A stretch of DNA of 64,000 bases from Insulibacter thermoxylanivorax. GTDB lineage: Bacteria > Bacillota > Bacilli > Paenibacillales > DA-C8. Shown here piece after piece: positions 19,229-28,574 of this stretch; within the stretch, counting starts at the first letter, position 1, and each line of letters opens with the position of its first letter. The notes under the pieces were generated by a model. It ran no database searches and was not told the DNA's origin. It was given only the letters and a program-made list of their open reading frames with translations. The position numbers and the translations under genes were made by a program. The stretch covers positions 124,001 to 188,000 of the forward strand of contig NZ_BMAQ01000003.1 of the NCBI RefSeq assembly GCF_015472005.1, read 5' to 3'.

Positions 19229-20164
19229 ATGATGCTAAGCAGCAAACGCAGAACAACCGCATCTCAGATGCAGCAAGAGTTCCGGAATTTCCTGCAGGAA
19301 CAGCAGAAACTGCATGAACTGCACCGGGCGATGCGTGAAGTCGAACTCTACGAATCCTATATTCGCATGCTGCGAACCGTTCACCTCGAGTCAGATCTGC
19401 CCGTCGACTGGACCTCAGTACTTGATCGTCCCGCACCTTTCGAACCAGATCCAGACGGCAAAGGTCCGCGCGAAGCCCAAGCTGAACAAGCGTTAGCGGG
19501 CTATCAGCCCAATCTGTGGGATCGGCTGTTCAGCAGAGTCAGGAAGAAGCGGGAAGCTCTGCAGCGTACTCTCGAAACGGCCAGAACAGAGGAACGGGCG
19601 GAGTACCGAGAATGGCAGAAACAGCGGGAGCTGGCGGCGAGGATCTTGGCTGAAGATCGATCAGCTTATGAAGAAGCCATAGAGAAACTGCAGCCCTTCG
19701 CCGACTTGGCAGAACTCGGAAGTGATTTTGCCTTTCACATGGCGGTCCGGGAGGACAAGAAGATCGCCGTCGTCGAGTTCATCGTGCAATCCAGGAAGGT
19801 GATCCCTCAGGAGATCAAGTCACTGACCAAAACCGGCCGATTATCCATCAGCAAGATGCCCGTAACCCGCTATTACAGCCTCGAGCAAGACTATGTATGC
19901 AGCACGATCTTTCGGATCGCCCGCGACCTCTTCGCCCTGCTGCCGCTCACAGAAGTTCTGATCCATGCCCGCGACTACCAGCTGAACGAAGCGGTGGGGA
20001 GGACGGAACTTGCGACGATCGTCTCCGTACGGATCGACCGCGGCGTGTTAAACTCCTTAAACTTAGCGAAGATCGATCCCTCCGAGGCGATGGTGAATTT
20101 TGAGCATCGGATGAGTTTTCTTAAGACGAAAGGTTTCCGTCCCGTTGAGCAGTTGGAACCCTAA
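19229..20164 (+). CDS. Uncharacterised protein with coiled-coil middle
   Basis: About 311 residues from the ATG at 19229 (GGAGG 13 bases upstream; an ATG at 19157 is possible but lacks a site). The N-terminus is basic (SSKRRTTASQMQQEF). Two charged helical stretches (about residues 10-40 and 105-160, e.g. LQRTLETARTEERAEYREWQ) probably form a coiled coil. The C-terminal ~130 residues are a compact alpha/beta domain (KIAVVEFIVQSRKVIPQEI, later SVRIDRGVLNSLNLAKIDP). No family recognised and no signal peptide. The neighbours give no functional hint. Confidence 0.6.
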   Translation: MMLSSKRRTTASQMQQEFRNFLQEQQKLHELHRAMREVELYESYIRMLRTVHLESDLPVDWTSVLDRPAPFEPDPDGKGPREAQAEQALAGYQPNLWDRLFSRVRKKREALQRTLETARTEERAEYREWQKQRELAARILAEDRSAYEEAIEKLQPFADLAELGSDFAFHMAVREDKKIAVVEFIVQSRKVIPQEIKSLTKTGRLSISKMPVTRYYSLEQDYVCSTIFRIARDLFALLPLTEVLIHARDYQLNEAVGRTELATIVSVRIDRGVLNSLNLAKIDPSEAMVNFEHRMSFLKTKGFRPVEQLEP

Positions 20165-20370
20165 TGCAGCAGGCAATACTGAGCGGGTATACCGAACAAT
20201 AATCCATGTTTTGTCCGCTAACCGAATCATGACTATAAGATTAGACGCGGCATTCTGTGCCTTTGCCCGCATGTACTGGTGACGGGGGAAGGACAGGATG
20301 GCGCTTTTTTATTTATTAGGAAATGTAAAGGCTGTCATAAAATATTTTTGGGCGGTTTGTGAAAAACCTA

Positions 20371-20398
20371 TTGCAAAGCGTGTCGATTTTAATATAAT
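20371..20398 (+). promoter_or_regulatory. Sigma-A promoter of the polyamine operon
   Basis: TTGCAA (20371-20376), a 16-base spacer and TATAAT (20393-20398), about 100 bases upstream of the regulator gene. The rest of the 332-base gap 20165-20496 holds the two operator-like palindromes listed separately and nothing else supported. Confidence 0.65.
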
Positions 20399-20411
20399 GT
20401 TATTTGTTCGT

Positions 20412-20456
20412 GTTTATAGTAAACCTAAAGTAATGTATAAGTAAACTTCGTTTACT
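20412..20456. promoter_or_regulatory. Tandem GTTTA/TAAAC operators upstream of the pot operon
   Basis: Two palindromes sit just downstream of the -10 box: GTTTATAGTAAAC (20412-20424) and AGTAAACTTCGTTTACT (20440-20456, 7-bp arms, 3-base centre). A further GTTTA follows at 20461. Their spacing is about two to two and a half helical turns. They are probable binding sites of the XRE-cupin regulator encoded immediately downstream. Confidence 0.6.
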
Positions 20457-20496
20457 CAGAGTTTATTTTTAGCTAACCTTACTGAGGAGGGCTGAC

Positions 20497-21039
20497 ATGC
20501 AGATTGGAGCCAAGATCAGATCCTTGCGGCTGCATAAGGGTCTGACGCAGGAAGAACTCGGCGAGCGGACCAATCTGAGCAAAGGCTATATCTCGCAACT
20601 GGAGCGCGATCTGAACTCCCCTTCCATCGAAACGCTGTTCACCTTGTTGGAAGTGCTCGGCACGACACCGAAGGAATTTTTCGATGACGAAGGCGAGCCG
20701 CCGAAGATCGTATATACGCCTGAAGATCAAACATCCTATATCGATGAGGAGAAGCGTTACGATATTCGCTGGCTCATTCCCACTTCCAACGAGAAAGAAA
20801 TGGAGCCCGTGCTCATCACGTTCGAGAAGAATGGGGAGTTCAAAAGTTTCGAACCATCACTGGCCGAGACATTCATCTATGTGTTAGAGGGCAAGATCCG
20901 CCTTCAGTTAGGGGATGAACAATACATCGCAGATGAAGGCAATGCCGTCTACTACGATGCGAAATTATCCCATCAAGTATCCAACGCTAATGATGGTCCG
21001 TCGAAAATCTTGTTAGTGGCAACTCATTCATACTTGTAG
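20497..21039 (+). CDS. XRE-family regulator with cupin domain (PuuR-like)
   Basis: 180 residues. An N-terminal helix-turn-helix ([20 protein letters not shown] and [20 protein letters not shown], about residues 4-60) is joined to a C-terminal cupin domain (about 105-178; [35 protein letters not shown]). This architecture is common in repressors that sense small metabolites, including PuuR for putrescine. It is the first gene of the spermidine/putrescine transporter operon, so it probably represses that operon when polyamine binds or fails to bind the cupin. GAGGAGGG precedes the ATG. Confidence 0.88.
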   Translation: MQIGAKIRSLRLHKGLTQEELGERTNLSKGYISQLERDLNSPSIETLFTLLEVLGTTPKEFFDDEGEPPKIVYTPEDQTSYIDEEKRYDIRWLIPTSNEKEMEPVLITFEKNGEFKSFEPSLAETFIYVLEGKIRLQLGDEQYIADEGNAVYYDAKLSHQVSNANDGPSKILLVATHSYL

Positions 21040-21055
21040 GAGGCCAAGGAAGAAG

Positions 21056-22177
21056 ATGAAGAAGCAAGAACCCATTATTCGCTTTGAGAATGTGTCCAAA
21101 CAATATGACGATGACACCGTCGTGCTCAAAAATATTAACTTCGCGCTGGAGAGGGGCAAGTTCTATACGCTGCTTGGCCCGTCCGGCTGCGGGAAGACCA
21201 CGATCCTGCGGATCATCGCCGGGTTTGAGAAACCAACCAGCGGGAACGTGTACATCGATGGCAAACGTATGAATGATGTGCCGGCTAATGAGCGACAAGT
21301 GAACACCGTCTTCCAGAACTACGCGCTGTTCCCCCATCTGAACGTGTTCGAGAACGTCGCCTTTGGACTTCGCGTGAAGAAGATCAAGGAGTCCGAGATT
21401 CGGGAGAGAGTCAGCGAAGCCTTGAAACTGGTTCATCTTCAGGGCTATGAGAACCGCGAGATCCACGAGATGTCCGGCGGTCAGATGCAGCGCGTGGCCA
21501 TCGCACGGGCGATCGTTAACGACCCTGAGATCATCCTGTTGGACGAGCCTTTGTCTGCCCTGGACTTGAAACTGCGCACGGAGATGCAATACGAGCTGCG
21601 CGAACTGCAGCAGCGTCTGGGCAAAACCTTCGTCTTCGTCACCCACGACCAGGAAGAAGCGCTGGCGATGAGCGATGAGATCTTCGTCATGAGCGAAGGC
21701 GTCATCCAGCAATCCGGTACGCCCGTGGATATCTACGACGAACCGATCAATCGCTTCGTTGCAGACTTCATCGGCGAGTCGAATATTGTGGAAGGCATCA
21801 TGATCGAAGATTACAAAGTCATGTTCAACGGTAAGGTGTTCGACTGTGTCGACGGCGGGATGAAGCCGAATGAGAAGGTCGATGTCGTCATCCGGCCGGA
21901 AGACTTAGAGATTACTTCCGTGGATAAGGGCAAACTAGTCGTTAAAGTGGATACCCAGCTGTTCCGCGGTGTTCATTACGAGCTGTCGACCTACGACAAG
22001 GACGGCAATGAATGGCTGGTTCACTCGCTGAAGAAAGCCGAAGTAGGAGAAGAGATCGGACTGTACTTCGAACCGGAAGCCATTCATGTCATGCGTCTGA
22101 ATGAATCGGAAGAGGACTTTGACAAGCGATTGGAAGCCTACGCCGATGGGGATGGAGATGACGAAGATGCAGATTAG
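21056..22177 (+). CDS. potA: Spermidine/putrescine ABC transporter ATPase PotA
   Basis: 373 residues. Walker [10 protein letters not shown] (residues 41-49), signature [14 protein letters not shown], Walker [16 protein letters not shown]-loop [13 protein letters not shown] and a C-terminal TOBE domain (about 280-355) place it in the PotA/CysA import group. The last ~20 residues are very acidic. It energises polyamine uptake through PotB and PotC. It sits 16 bases after the regulator gene, and its end overlaps potB by 11 bases. Confidence 0.93.
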   Translation: MKKQEPIIRFENVSKQYDDDTVVLKNINFALERGKFYTLLGPSGCGKTTILRIIAGFEKPTSGNVYIDGKRMNDVPANERQVNTVFQNYALFPHLNVFENVAFGLRVKKIKESEIRERVSEALKLVHLQGYENREIHEMSGGQMQRVAIARAIVNDPEIILLDEPLSALDLKLRTEMQYELRELQQRLGKTFVFVTHDQEEALAMSDEIFVMSEGVIQQSGTPVDIYDEPINRFVADFIGESNIVEGIMIEDYKVMFNGKVFDCVDGGMKPNEKVDVVIRPEDLEITSVDKGKLVVKVDTQLFRGVHYELSTYDKDGNEWLVHSLKKAEVGEEIGLYFEPEAIHVMRLNESEEDFDKRLEAYADGDGDDEDAD

Positions 22178-22973
22178 AGCCAAAAGTTCCTTATTCCTGT
22201 ATGTACTGTGGATCGTCGTCTTCGTCGTTGCCCCGATTCTGCTGGTCCTCTACTATTCCATGCTGGACCTGAACGGGGAATTTACCCTGTCGAACTACGT
22301 GAATTTCTTCTCTGCTTCGTACATGAAGATGACGCTGACAAGCTTCTGGTATGCGATCCTGATCACGTTCTTCACGCTGCTGTTCGCATACCCGACCGCC
22401 TATCTTCTAACGAAGACGAAGCACAAGCAGCTTTGGCTCATGTTGATCATCGTGCCGTCTTGGATCAACCTGCTGCTTAAGACATACGCCTTCATCGGCA
22501 TCTTCGGCTTGTACGGACCGATCAACGCCTTTCTGCAAGTGTTCGGCTTCGAACCGAAGCAGATTCTGTTTACGGACTTCAGCTTCATATTCGTAGCTGT
22601 CTATATCTTCATCCCATTCATGGTCTTGCCGATCTTCAACTCGCTGGACAAGCTGGACAAGACCTTGATCTATGCAGCCCGCGATCTGGGCGCATCCGGC
22701 TGGACGACCTTCCGCCGCGTCATCCTGCCCTTGACGATGGACGGGGTAAAATCCGGTATCCAAGTCACCTTCATCCCGGCGTTGTCGCTCTTCATGATCA
22801 CGCGGCTGATCGCCGGCAACAAGGTGATCACGCTCGGTACAGCGATCGAACAGCAATTCCTTGTGGCTCAGAACTGGGGCATGGGGTCGACGATCGCCGT
22901 CTTCCTGATCGTGATCATGGTGGCCAGCATGTTGTTTACTGGCAATAGAACAAGAGGAGGTCGCGTACGATGA
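22167..22973 (+). CDS. potB: Spermidine/putrescine ABC transporter permease PotB
   Basis: About 268 residues from the ATG at 22167, nine bases after GGAG. Three earlier in-frame ATGs lie inside or before that site, and an even longer frame would run deep into potA. Six membrane helices are visible, with the permease EAA-type loop [19 protein letters not shown] contacting PotA. It forms the translocation pore with PotC. ATGA overlap with potC indicates translational coupling. Confidence 0.92.
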   Translation: MQIRAKSSLFLYVLWIVVFVVAPILLVLYYSMLDLNGEFTLSNYVNFFSASYMKMTLTSFWYAILITFFTLLFAYPTAYLLTKTKHKQLWLMLIIVPSWINLLLKTYAFIGIFGLYGPINAFLQVFGFEPKQILFTDFSFIFVAVYIFIPFMVLPIFNSLDKLDKTLIYAARDLGASGWTTFRRVILPLTMDGVKSGIQVTFIPALSLFMITRLIAGNKVITLGTAIEQQFLVAQNWGMGSTIAVFLIVIMVASMLFTGNRTRGGRVR

Positions 22974-23776
22974 ACAGATTACCCATGACAGCAAGAATCT
23001 ACTTAGCGATCGTCTTCATCATCCTGTACGTGCCGATCTTCTACTTGATCTTCTATTCCTTCAACAGCGGCGGGACGATGAATCACTTTGAATCCTTCAC
23101 ATGGGAGCATTATGCGGCGGTGTTTGAAGACACCCGGCTGATCGTCATCCTGATCAACACCGTGCTCATCGCTCTGCTATCCAGCTTGCTGGCGACAATC
23201 CTCGGCACGATGGGAGCGCTCGGCATCGTCTCCCTTAAGAATAAGAAGCTGAGAAACACCCTGCTCTCTTTGAACAACGTGCTGATCGTCAGTCCCGATG
23301 TGGTCATCGGTGCCAGCTTCTTGATCTTGTTTACGATCATCGGCGTACGTCTCGGCTTCGCCTCCGTATTGATCTCGCACATCGCCTTCAGCGTTCCGAT
23401 CGTGGTGCTGATGGTGCTGCCGAAGCTGATGGAGATGAACAGCTCGCTGATCGATGCTGCACATGATCTGGGCGCGACGAAGCGGGATGTGCTGACGCGG
23501 GTCATCCTGCCTTACATCAAACCGGGTATCTTCGCCGGTTTCTTCCTGGCTCTGACCTATTCGCTCGATGACTTCGCCGTAACCTTCTTCGTCACCGGCA
23601 ACGGCTTCAGCACATTGTCCGTCGAGATCTACTCGATGGCACGCACGGGGATCACCTTGACGGTGAATGCCATCTCCGGCATCGTCTTCGTAATCACGCT
23701 GCTGGTCGTGATTGGATACCATATCATCCTTAGACGTTCCAGCAAAGATTCATCCAATGTGGAGGTGCGCGTATGA
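22970..23776 (+). CDS. potC: Spermidine/putrescine ABC transporter permease PotC
   Basis: 268 residues, six membrane helices. The EAA loop reads AAHDLGATKRDVLTRVILP. The segment SLDDFAVTFFVTGNGFSTL is typical of PotC. The start codon overlaps the potB stop (ATGA) and is preceded by AGAGGAGGT. It is the second pore subunit of the polyamine importer; the gene ends in another ATGA overlap with potD. Confidence 0.93.
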   Translation: MNRLPMTARIYLAIVFIILYVPIFYLIFYSFNSGGTMNHFESFTWEHYAAVFEDTRLIVILINTVLIALLSSLLATILGTMGALGIVSLKNKKLRNTLLSLNNVLIVSPDVVIGASFLILFTIIGVRLGFASVLISHIAFSVPIVVLMVLPKLMEMNSSLIDAAHDLGATKRDVLTRVILPYIKPGIFAGFFLALTYSLDDFAVTFFVTGNGFSTLSVEIYSMARTGITLTVNAISGIVFVITLLVVIGYHIILRRSSKDSSNVEVRV

Positions 23777-24846
23777 AATCACTCATCCAATCCGCGATAG
23801 CCGTCATCGTCGTCTGCGCGCTCCTCTTCTATACGGCAGAAACATTGGAGTCGACGGGCAGCGCAGGCGGCGCCGGCGTCATCACCGTATATAACTGGGG
23901 AGAGTACATCGATCCCGATCTGATCAAACAGTTCACGGAAGAAACAGGAATCAAGGTGATCTATGAAACCTTCGACTCCAACGAAGCGATGCTCGTGAAG
24001 ATCCAGCAAGGCGGCTCGAACTACGATGTAGCCGTACCTTCAGAATACATGGTCGAGATCATGAAGGAGTATGACCTGCTCATCCCGCTTGATCATGAGA
24101 AACTGCCGAATCTTGCGAACATCGATCCATACTTCCTGGATCAACCCTTCGATCCGGGCAACGAATATTCGGTACCGTATTTCTGGGGAACCGTCGGTAT
24201 CGTCTACAACCCCAATATGATCCCGGAGCATCTCACGTTCGAGACATGGCAGGATCTGTGGGACCCCGCGCTGCGCGACAAAGTCTTCCTCGTAGACGGT
24301 GCGCGGGAAGTAATGGGGATGGCCCTGAACAGCCTCGGCTATTCGCTGAACACGAAGGACGATGCGATTCTGCGCCAAGCCACCGATCGTCTGATCGAAC
24401 TGGCGCCTAACGTCAAAGGGGTCATCGGCGACGAGATCACACCGCTCATGGTGAACAACGAAGCAGCCGTTGCCCTCACCTTCTCCGGTCAGGCGGCCGA
24501 TATGATGTGGGAGAATGAGGAGCTGGAATTCAGTGTTCCTGAAGAAGGGTCCAACCTGTGGTTCGATAACTTCGTGATTCCGAAGACCGCAAGCAACATC
24601 GACGGCGCACATGCCTTCATCAACTTCATGCTGGATGCCGAAGTCAGCGCCCAGAATACCGATTATGTCGGCTATTCTACGCCGAACGCAGCAGCCATGG
24701 AACTGCTTGATGAAGAAGTCGTCACCGACGAGCGTTTCTACCCGCCGGAAGAGATCCGCGAGCACTTAGAAGTATACGAGAACCTGGGTCTCGAATGGAC
24801 CGGCAAGTATTCGGAATATTTCTTGAAGTTCAAAATGGCCCTGTAA
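23773..24846 (+). CDS. potD: Spermidine/putrescine-binding protein PotD
   Basis: 357 residues. After an N-terminal hydrophobic segment (about residues 4-20) the mature part begins with VITVYNWGEYIDPDLI, the polyamine-binding protein hallmark. Further family blocks are YDVAVPSEYMVE, YSVPYFWGTVGIVYNP and NLWFDNFVIPKTA. It captures polyamines outside the membrane for PotBC. Gram-positive PotD is normally a lipoprotein; the single Cys here (VIVVC) does not form a good lipobox, so it may instead stay tethered by its uncleaved helix. Last gene of the operon. Confidence 0.92.
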   Translation: MKSLIQSAIAVIVVCALLFYTAETLESTGSAGGAGVITVYNWGEYIDPDLIKQFTEETGIKVIYETFDSNEAMLVKIQQGGSNYDVAVPSEYMVEIMKEYDLLIPLDHEKLPNLANIDPYFLDQPFDPGNEYSVPYFWGTVGIVYNPNMIPEHLTFETWQDLWDPALRDKVFLVDGAREVMGMALNSLGYSLNTKDDAILRQATDRLIELAPNVKGVIGDEITPLMVNNEAAVALTFSGQAADMMWENEELEFSVPEEGSNLWFDNFVIPKTASNIDGAHAFINFMLDAEVSAQNTDYVGYSTPNAAAMELLDEEVVTDERFYPPEEIREHLEVYENLGLEWTGKYSEYFLKFKMAL

Positions 24847-24857
24847 TGACGTCAAAC

Positions 24858-24940
24858 ACAAACGGAAGCCCGCTTCGATCTGGCAACTCAGCAGGTATCT
24901 TCTGAGAGCTGGAAGAAGACGGGCTTACGTTTGTAATTAG
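24858..24940 (+). terminator. Terminator of the pot operon
   Basis: Arms 24858-24872 (ACAAACGGAAGCCCG) and 24920-24934 (CGGGCTTACGTTTGT) pair with one mismatch around a loop that can form a small stem. It lies directly after the potD stop. The U-run is weak, so confidence is moderate. Confidence 0.65.
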
Positions 24941-24971
24941 CGAGCAAAGATGATGATTCGATGATTCAGCT

Positions 24972-25802
24972 TCATTCATTCGCAACAGCTTCAGCACCCA
25001 GTTCTTCCGCTAGCTTATGAATGTCTTCATCCGTGAGCGGGGTAACCAGCGCCAGCTTGCGACCCTTCGCCTCAGCGATCATCTCGCGGGCTTCATCCAG
25101 TCTGCCCAGAGCCTTCAGCGTCTGAGCGTAGAAATAATAAGAATCGGCACTCTTCGGCTGTTTCTCCATCAGCTTGTCATACATCTCCCGCGCCTCTTCA
25201 TATCGTCCCAGGAAATAATAATTCTGCGCCATGTTATCGATAATCGTCAGATCATCGCTGTTGTATTCGTAGGCTTCCTGGTTAAACTTCAGCGTCTCCT
25301 CCAGGTCATCCCCGCGCAGCAGTTTGTAATAACCCAATGTGCCGTACAACTGCGTGTTCTTGAACTCCGGATACAGCGCTTCTAAGAGCTCGGTCGCTTC
25401 GTCCTTGCGCCCCTGCAGCCAGTTAGAGGTGGCTAAGTGTACGGCAGCGAGGATCCGGATGTCGTCTGGCAGGTTCTTCTTAAGCAGATCCTGCAGCAGC
25501 TCCTCGGCGCGTTCCGGCTGCCCCAACCGGTTCAACAGGAATGCATATCCCGTCATATGCTGCGGCAGAGCACGCTTAGTCTTATGCGCCTTCTCCATCA
25601 GCTCCAGCGCAGCCTGCTCTTCACCGCGTGAGAAGGCCATATTCGCTCGGGTAGCATAGATAATCGCCCGGTTCGCATAGACCGACCAGCCGATGATCCC
25701 GGCGATCAGCCCTATCCCAAGCAGGACATGTAATCTAAAAGCGATGATGACCACTGCGACGACAACAACAACGGGCAGCAAAGCTTTGACAATAGGCGGC
25801 AT
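24972..25802 (-). CDS. Membrane-anchored TPR-repeat protein
   Basis: About 276 residues from the ATG at 25802, after GGAGGAGAG. Two N-terminal membrane helices (IVKALLPVVVVVAVVIIAF and LLGIGLIAGIIGWSVYA) are followed by cytoplasmic tetratricopeptide repeats from about residue 55 to 255, for example YNSDDLTIIDNMAQNYYFLG and AREMYDKLMEKQPKSADSYY. TPR arrays are protein-binding scaffolds. The partner is unknown and the gene stands alone. Confidence 0.85.
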   Translation of the reverse strand: MPPIVKALLPVVVVVAVVIIAFRLHVLLGIGLIAGIIGWSVYANRAIIYATRANMAFSRGEEQAALELMEKAHKTKRALPQHMTGYAFLLNRLGQPERAEELLQDLLKKNLPDDIRILAAVHLATSNWLQGRKDEATELLEALYPEFKNTQLYGTLGYYKLLRGDDLEETLKFNQEAYEYNSDDLTIIDNMAQNYYFLGRYEEAREMYDKLMEKQPKSADSYYFYAQTLKALGRLDEAREMIAEAKGRKLALVTPLTDEDIHKLAEELGAEAVANE

Positions 25803-25879
25803 AATACGACTCTCCTCCAATTAGGCACAAGCTTGTTCATTATATATCAATCTAATAGTACCACTTTTTGCGCTTAACG

Positions 25880-26053
25880 CGAAACTTGTGCCTGCTGCTG
25901 TTATTGCAAGATCATGCAGGCTCTAATCGTTATATGTATGTCTGCGACAGCTATGGTCCAATAGATGATTGTTTCCCGTTAAACTGTACTTTTGAAGCAT
26001 GGTTTGACCGTTTTATAGAAGCAAACGGGAGAAAATACTGGTGGGATCAATGA
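25880..26053 (+). pseudogene. C-terminal fragment of an SMI1/KNR4 (SUKH)-like protein
   Basis: The final ~45 codons read MYVCDSYGPIDDCFPLNC and FEAWFDRFIEANGRKYWWD, resembling the C-terminus of SUKH immunity-type proteins. No start with a ribosome binding site and no N-terminal domain lies upstream, where the divergent TPR gene begins. A terminator follows it, which supports a former gene. Family assignment is from memory and tentative. Confidence 0.45.
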
Positions 26054-26112
26054 GATGCATTATAAGAAATAAACTTCCTTGCCAACTATATTTTCTAGCA
26101 ACAGTAAACATT

Positions 26113-26137
26113 AAATCCGCGAGTCTTCGCGGATTTT
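26113..26137 (+). terminator. Intrinsic terminator
   Basis: AAATCCGCGA (26113-26122) and TCGCGGATTT (26127-26136) form a 10-bp perfect stem with a four-base loop and a T-run, downstream of the SUKH-like fragment. Confidence 0.8.
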
Positions 26138-26459
26138 CTATGTTTAATAATAAACACTCGCTCACAGACAAATTGTCTTGAAAGCGAGTGTCCCAGCAGG
26201 AGTTCTTCGTTTATGTTTACTGGAATAAAAGCACCTAAGCCACTCATCAGCCCCTCTTTCGAATCCATAGGAATGTCAGGCACGCTTCTCCTCGTTCCTG
26301 TGCAGCATCAGTGCAGCAGCATCTGCCTGTCCAGGAACCTAGTCCTATAGACTTCTTCTTAATCCATTACATACAGCCATCACGTCTTGATCCCATTTGC
26401 TCAATCTCAGGACTCACCATCCCCTCCTCTCTTCTTGCATGAAAACTCCTGTGTACCGA
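26138..26459. other. Non-coding gap
   Basis: About 320 bases without a gene I can support. A 62-codon minus-strand frame (26095-26283) has no recognisable product and overlaps the terminator. Nothing else is seen. Confidence 0.4.
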
Positions 26460-27368
26460 TCAACCTGGCCGATTGTCTGATCCATCACCTCCTTTAGAGC
26501 ACCGCTGTTCCACCTTCAGAAGAGTAACTTTGCCGGAACGGCGCCAGTAGATATTCAGACTGTTCGGATAAGGCATCATATAGTAACTTCGCGTCACCAG
26601 CTCATGGAATTTCGATTCCTTCGCCAGCTTCAACGCCTGAGCTGCGGTACGCATGGGCTCCCGGGAGCGAAGGACGAGGGATGTATTCCGATTGGGAAAG
26701 GCGAGCAAGCATGACTCCGGCAAGTTAGCGCTTGCAAGCTCATCATCGAGGAATTGGTATTCGATCGGAAACTCATTGTCCATGTAAACATCAAGCGTAC
26801 AGGATCTCCTGGTGGGACATGGCAGCGACATCTTCGGTCCCGTCCATCCCGCTTCATGGAGATTGCGATATGCTGCCTCGCGGATCTTCTCCTCCGTTTG
26901 ACCGAGTTCTTCATCCAATAATGGGCGGTGAATCAGCTTGCCGATCCTATCAAACATCTCCAGATAAACGACATATATCCCAGGAATCACTTCATCCCTT
27001 AGACAATCATCATTCCCCGGCAATTCCACATAATTGCGGTCACGCAGCGCAGGATATACGCGGGACAGATCGATGCGCTTCCAGTCATCAAGCCCTTGAC
27101 TCATCATCTCTTGTGCTGTCTGGATATACTCATTCAGAAAATCAACGGCGCTGTTCAGATCACCGGTATGGACGTACTCCTGATAAGCGTGATGCAAGCT
27201 GATATAGAACTGATCTTCCCCCTCATCGCTGTCCGCAGCTCTTCCGAACAGCAACAGCGGCTCCTCTTCATCCTGCCTTAGTTTCACGTTCAGTTCCTCC
27301 TCTAACCGCCGCATCATCATATCGGCGAACTCCTTCTCTGAACCATATAGTCTAACGGCTCTTAACAT
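26460..27368 (-). CDS. DUF1444-like protein (YtpQ-like)
   Basis: About 302 residues from the ATG at 27368 (or 27371), just after GGAGGA. The pattern of a long charged N-terminal half followed by IPGIYVVYLEMFDRIGKLIH and EELGQTEEKIREAAYRNL resembles the DUF1444 family, where a core domain ends with a helical segment and a compact beta part. No catalytic motif is visible and the function of the family is unknown. No signal peptide. It stands alone. The assignment is tentative. Confidence 0.55.
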   Translation of the reverse strand: MLRAVRLYGSEKEFADMMMRRLEEELNVKLRQDEEEPLLLFGRAADSDEGEDQFYISLHHAYQEYVHTGDLNSAVDFLNEYIQTAQEMMSQGLDDWKRIDLSRVYPALRDRNYVELPGNDDCLRDEVIPGIYVVYLEMFDRIGKLIHRPLLDEELGQTEEKIREAAYRNLHEAGWTGPKMSLPCPTRRSCTLDVYMDNEFPIEYQFLDDELASANLPESCLLAFPNRNTSLVLRSREPMRTAAQALKLAKESKFHELVTRSYYMMPYPNSLNIYWRRSGKVTLLKVEQRCSKGGDGSDNRPG

Positions 27369-27401
27369 CATCAATTCCTCCATTCATCGTATAGATCATA
27401 T

Positions 27402-27449
27402 AAAAAACCCCTCGCTGCCCGCGTATCTCACGCGAACAAAACGAGGGGT
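27402..27449 (-). terminator. Intrinsic terminator of the formate/nitrite transporter gene
   Basis: ACCCCTCG (27407-27414) pairs with CGAGGGGT (27442-27449); a smaller stem lies inside the loop. On the minus strand T6 follows. It lies about 145 bases after the transporter's stop and just upstream of the DUF1444-like gene. Confidence 0.75.
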
Positions 27450-27594
27450 GTGCTTCACCGCCATGAACGTATATCTCGTCAATGCTCAACTTAATCTCAG
27501 ATGCTCTGCTTCATTCTTCATGACTTAATATACCACATAATCTCACATAATGGAAGTATTATTTTATTTTTCTTGATCAGATAGACTAAACGGA

Positions 27595-28419
27595 CTACGC
27601 GCTCTTAGGTTGTTTCGCACCGGATGCAGCATCCTCTGAAGCTGATGTAGGGGCATCTTTCAGATAGGCGAGCCAATACATGAAGCCGACGAATACCGCA
27701 CCGCCGGTCAAGTTGCCCAGCCATACAGGAATGAAGTTCGTGAAATACTCTCCCCAGCTGTAATATCCTTCGAAGATCGCGGCGGGGATAAGGAACATAT
27801 TCGCCACTACGTGCTGGAAGCCAATGGCGACGAAGGCCATCGTCGGGAACCAGATCCCGAGGATCTTGCCGCTCATGGACTCCGAACCATAGGACAGCCA
27901 CACGGCCAGCGCGACCAGCCAGTTACAGCCGATCCCCGATACGAAAGCCTCTAAGAAACCATCATGAAGCTTATGCCCGGCCATGTCGACAAGCTTCGCC
28001 AGATACGGACCATCGGCGGTTAAACCGACCACATGACCGAAGAAATAGGCGACAAACACAGCACCGACGAAGTTGCTTACTGTAACTAAGATTAAATTGC
28101 GCAGCCATTCACCCGTGGTGATGCGCCGGCAGATCCGCGCCATGCTGACGGCCATCATATTGCCTGTCAGCAGTTCCCCGCCGGCTAACAATACCAGGAT
28201 CAGACCGATCGGGAAGACGGCAGCGCCGATGAAGTTGGCGATGCTGCCCCACTCCGCGGGAGCGCTGGCGATCACTCGGATATCAAGCAGAAAACCGATC
28301 GCAATATAAGCACCCGCTAAGAAGCCCAGGATCAGCACCGTAAGGATCGGGTTGCGTGCTTTCTTAACACCGTTCATTACTGTTATCTCTGCGATTTGCT
28401 GTGGTTTATGTACTGCCAT
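27595..28419 (-). CDS. Formate/nitrite transporter (FocA/NirC family)
   Basis: 274 residues, six membrane helices. FNT-family signatures are GGELLTGNMMAVSMA and SGIGCNWLVALAVW, the latter preceding the pore region, plus FQHVVANMFLIPAAIFEGYY with the central pore histidine. These pentameric channels move formate, nitrite or related monovalent anions across the cytoplasmic membrane. AAAGGG lies nine bases before the ATG. No pfl, nir or formate dehydrogenase gene is adjacent, so the substrate is open. Confidence 0.9.
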   Translation of the reverse strand: MAVHKPQQIAEITVMNGVKKARNPILTVLILGFLAGAYIAIGFLLDIRVIASAPAEWGSIANFIGAAVFPIGLILVLLAGGELLTGNMMAVSMARICRRITTGEWLRNLILVTVSNFVGAVFVAYFFGHVVGLTADGPYLAKLVDMAGHKLHDGFLEAFVSGIGCNWLVALAVWLSYGSESMSGKILGIWFPTMAFVAIGFQHVVANMFLIPAAIFEGYYSWGEYFTNFIPVWLGNLTGGAVFVGFMYWLAYLKDAPTSASEDAASGAKQPKSA

Positions 28420-28525
28420 ATAGAAAGACCCTTTCTTCTTGTACTTGATGAGGTTCGGCCCTCTACAACATTGTACTGCTGGGAGTGAACCTCATAAGTA
28501 ACAAAGGTCACTTGCTGATGTAAGT

Positions 28526-28560
28526 AAAACAGCCGATTCTCCGCGAAGAAGAACCGGCTG
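28526..28560 (-). terminator. Intrinsic terminator of the SIMPL-domain gene
   Basis: CAGCCGATTCT (28530-28540) and AGAACCGGCTG (28550-28560) form an 11-bp stem with one mismatch. On the minus strand it is followed by TTTT. Confidence 0.7.
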
Positions 28561-28574
28561 TCAATGTTTATATA

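Noticed and set aside
20987-24765. Long open frames on the minus strand opposite the pot operon
   Set aside because: They lie antisense to potA, potB, potC and potD, have no ribosome binding sites or recognisable domains, and arise from codon bias of the real genes.
26095-26283. Small minus-strand gene
   Set aside because: No ribosome binding site, no recognisable motif, and overlap with a strong terminator of the other strand.
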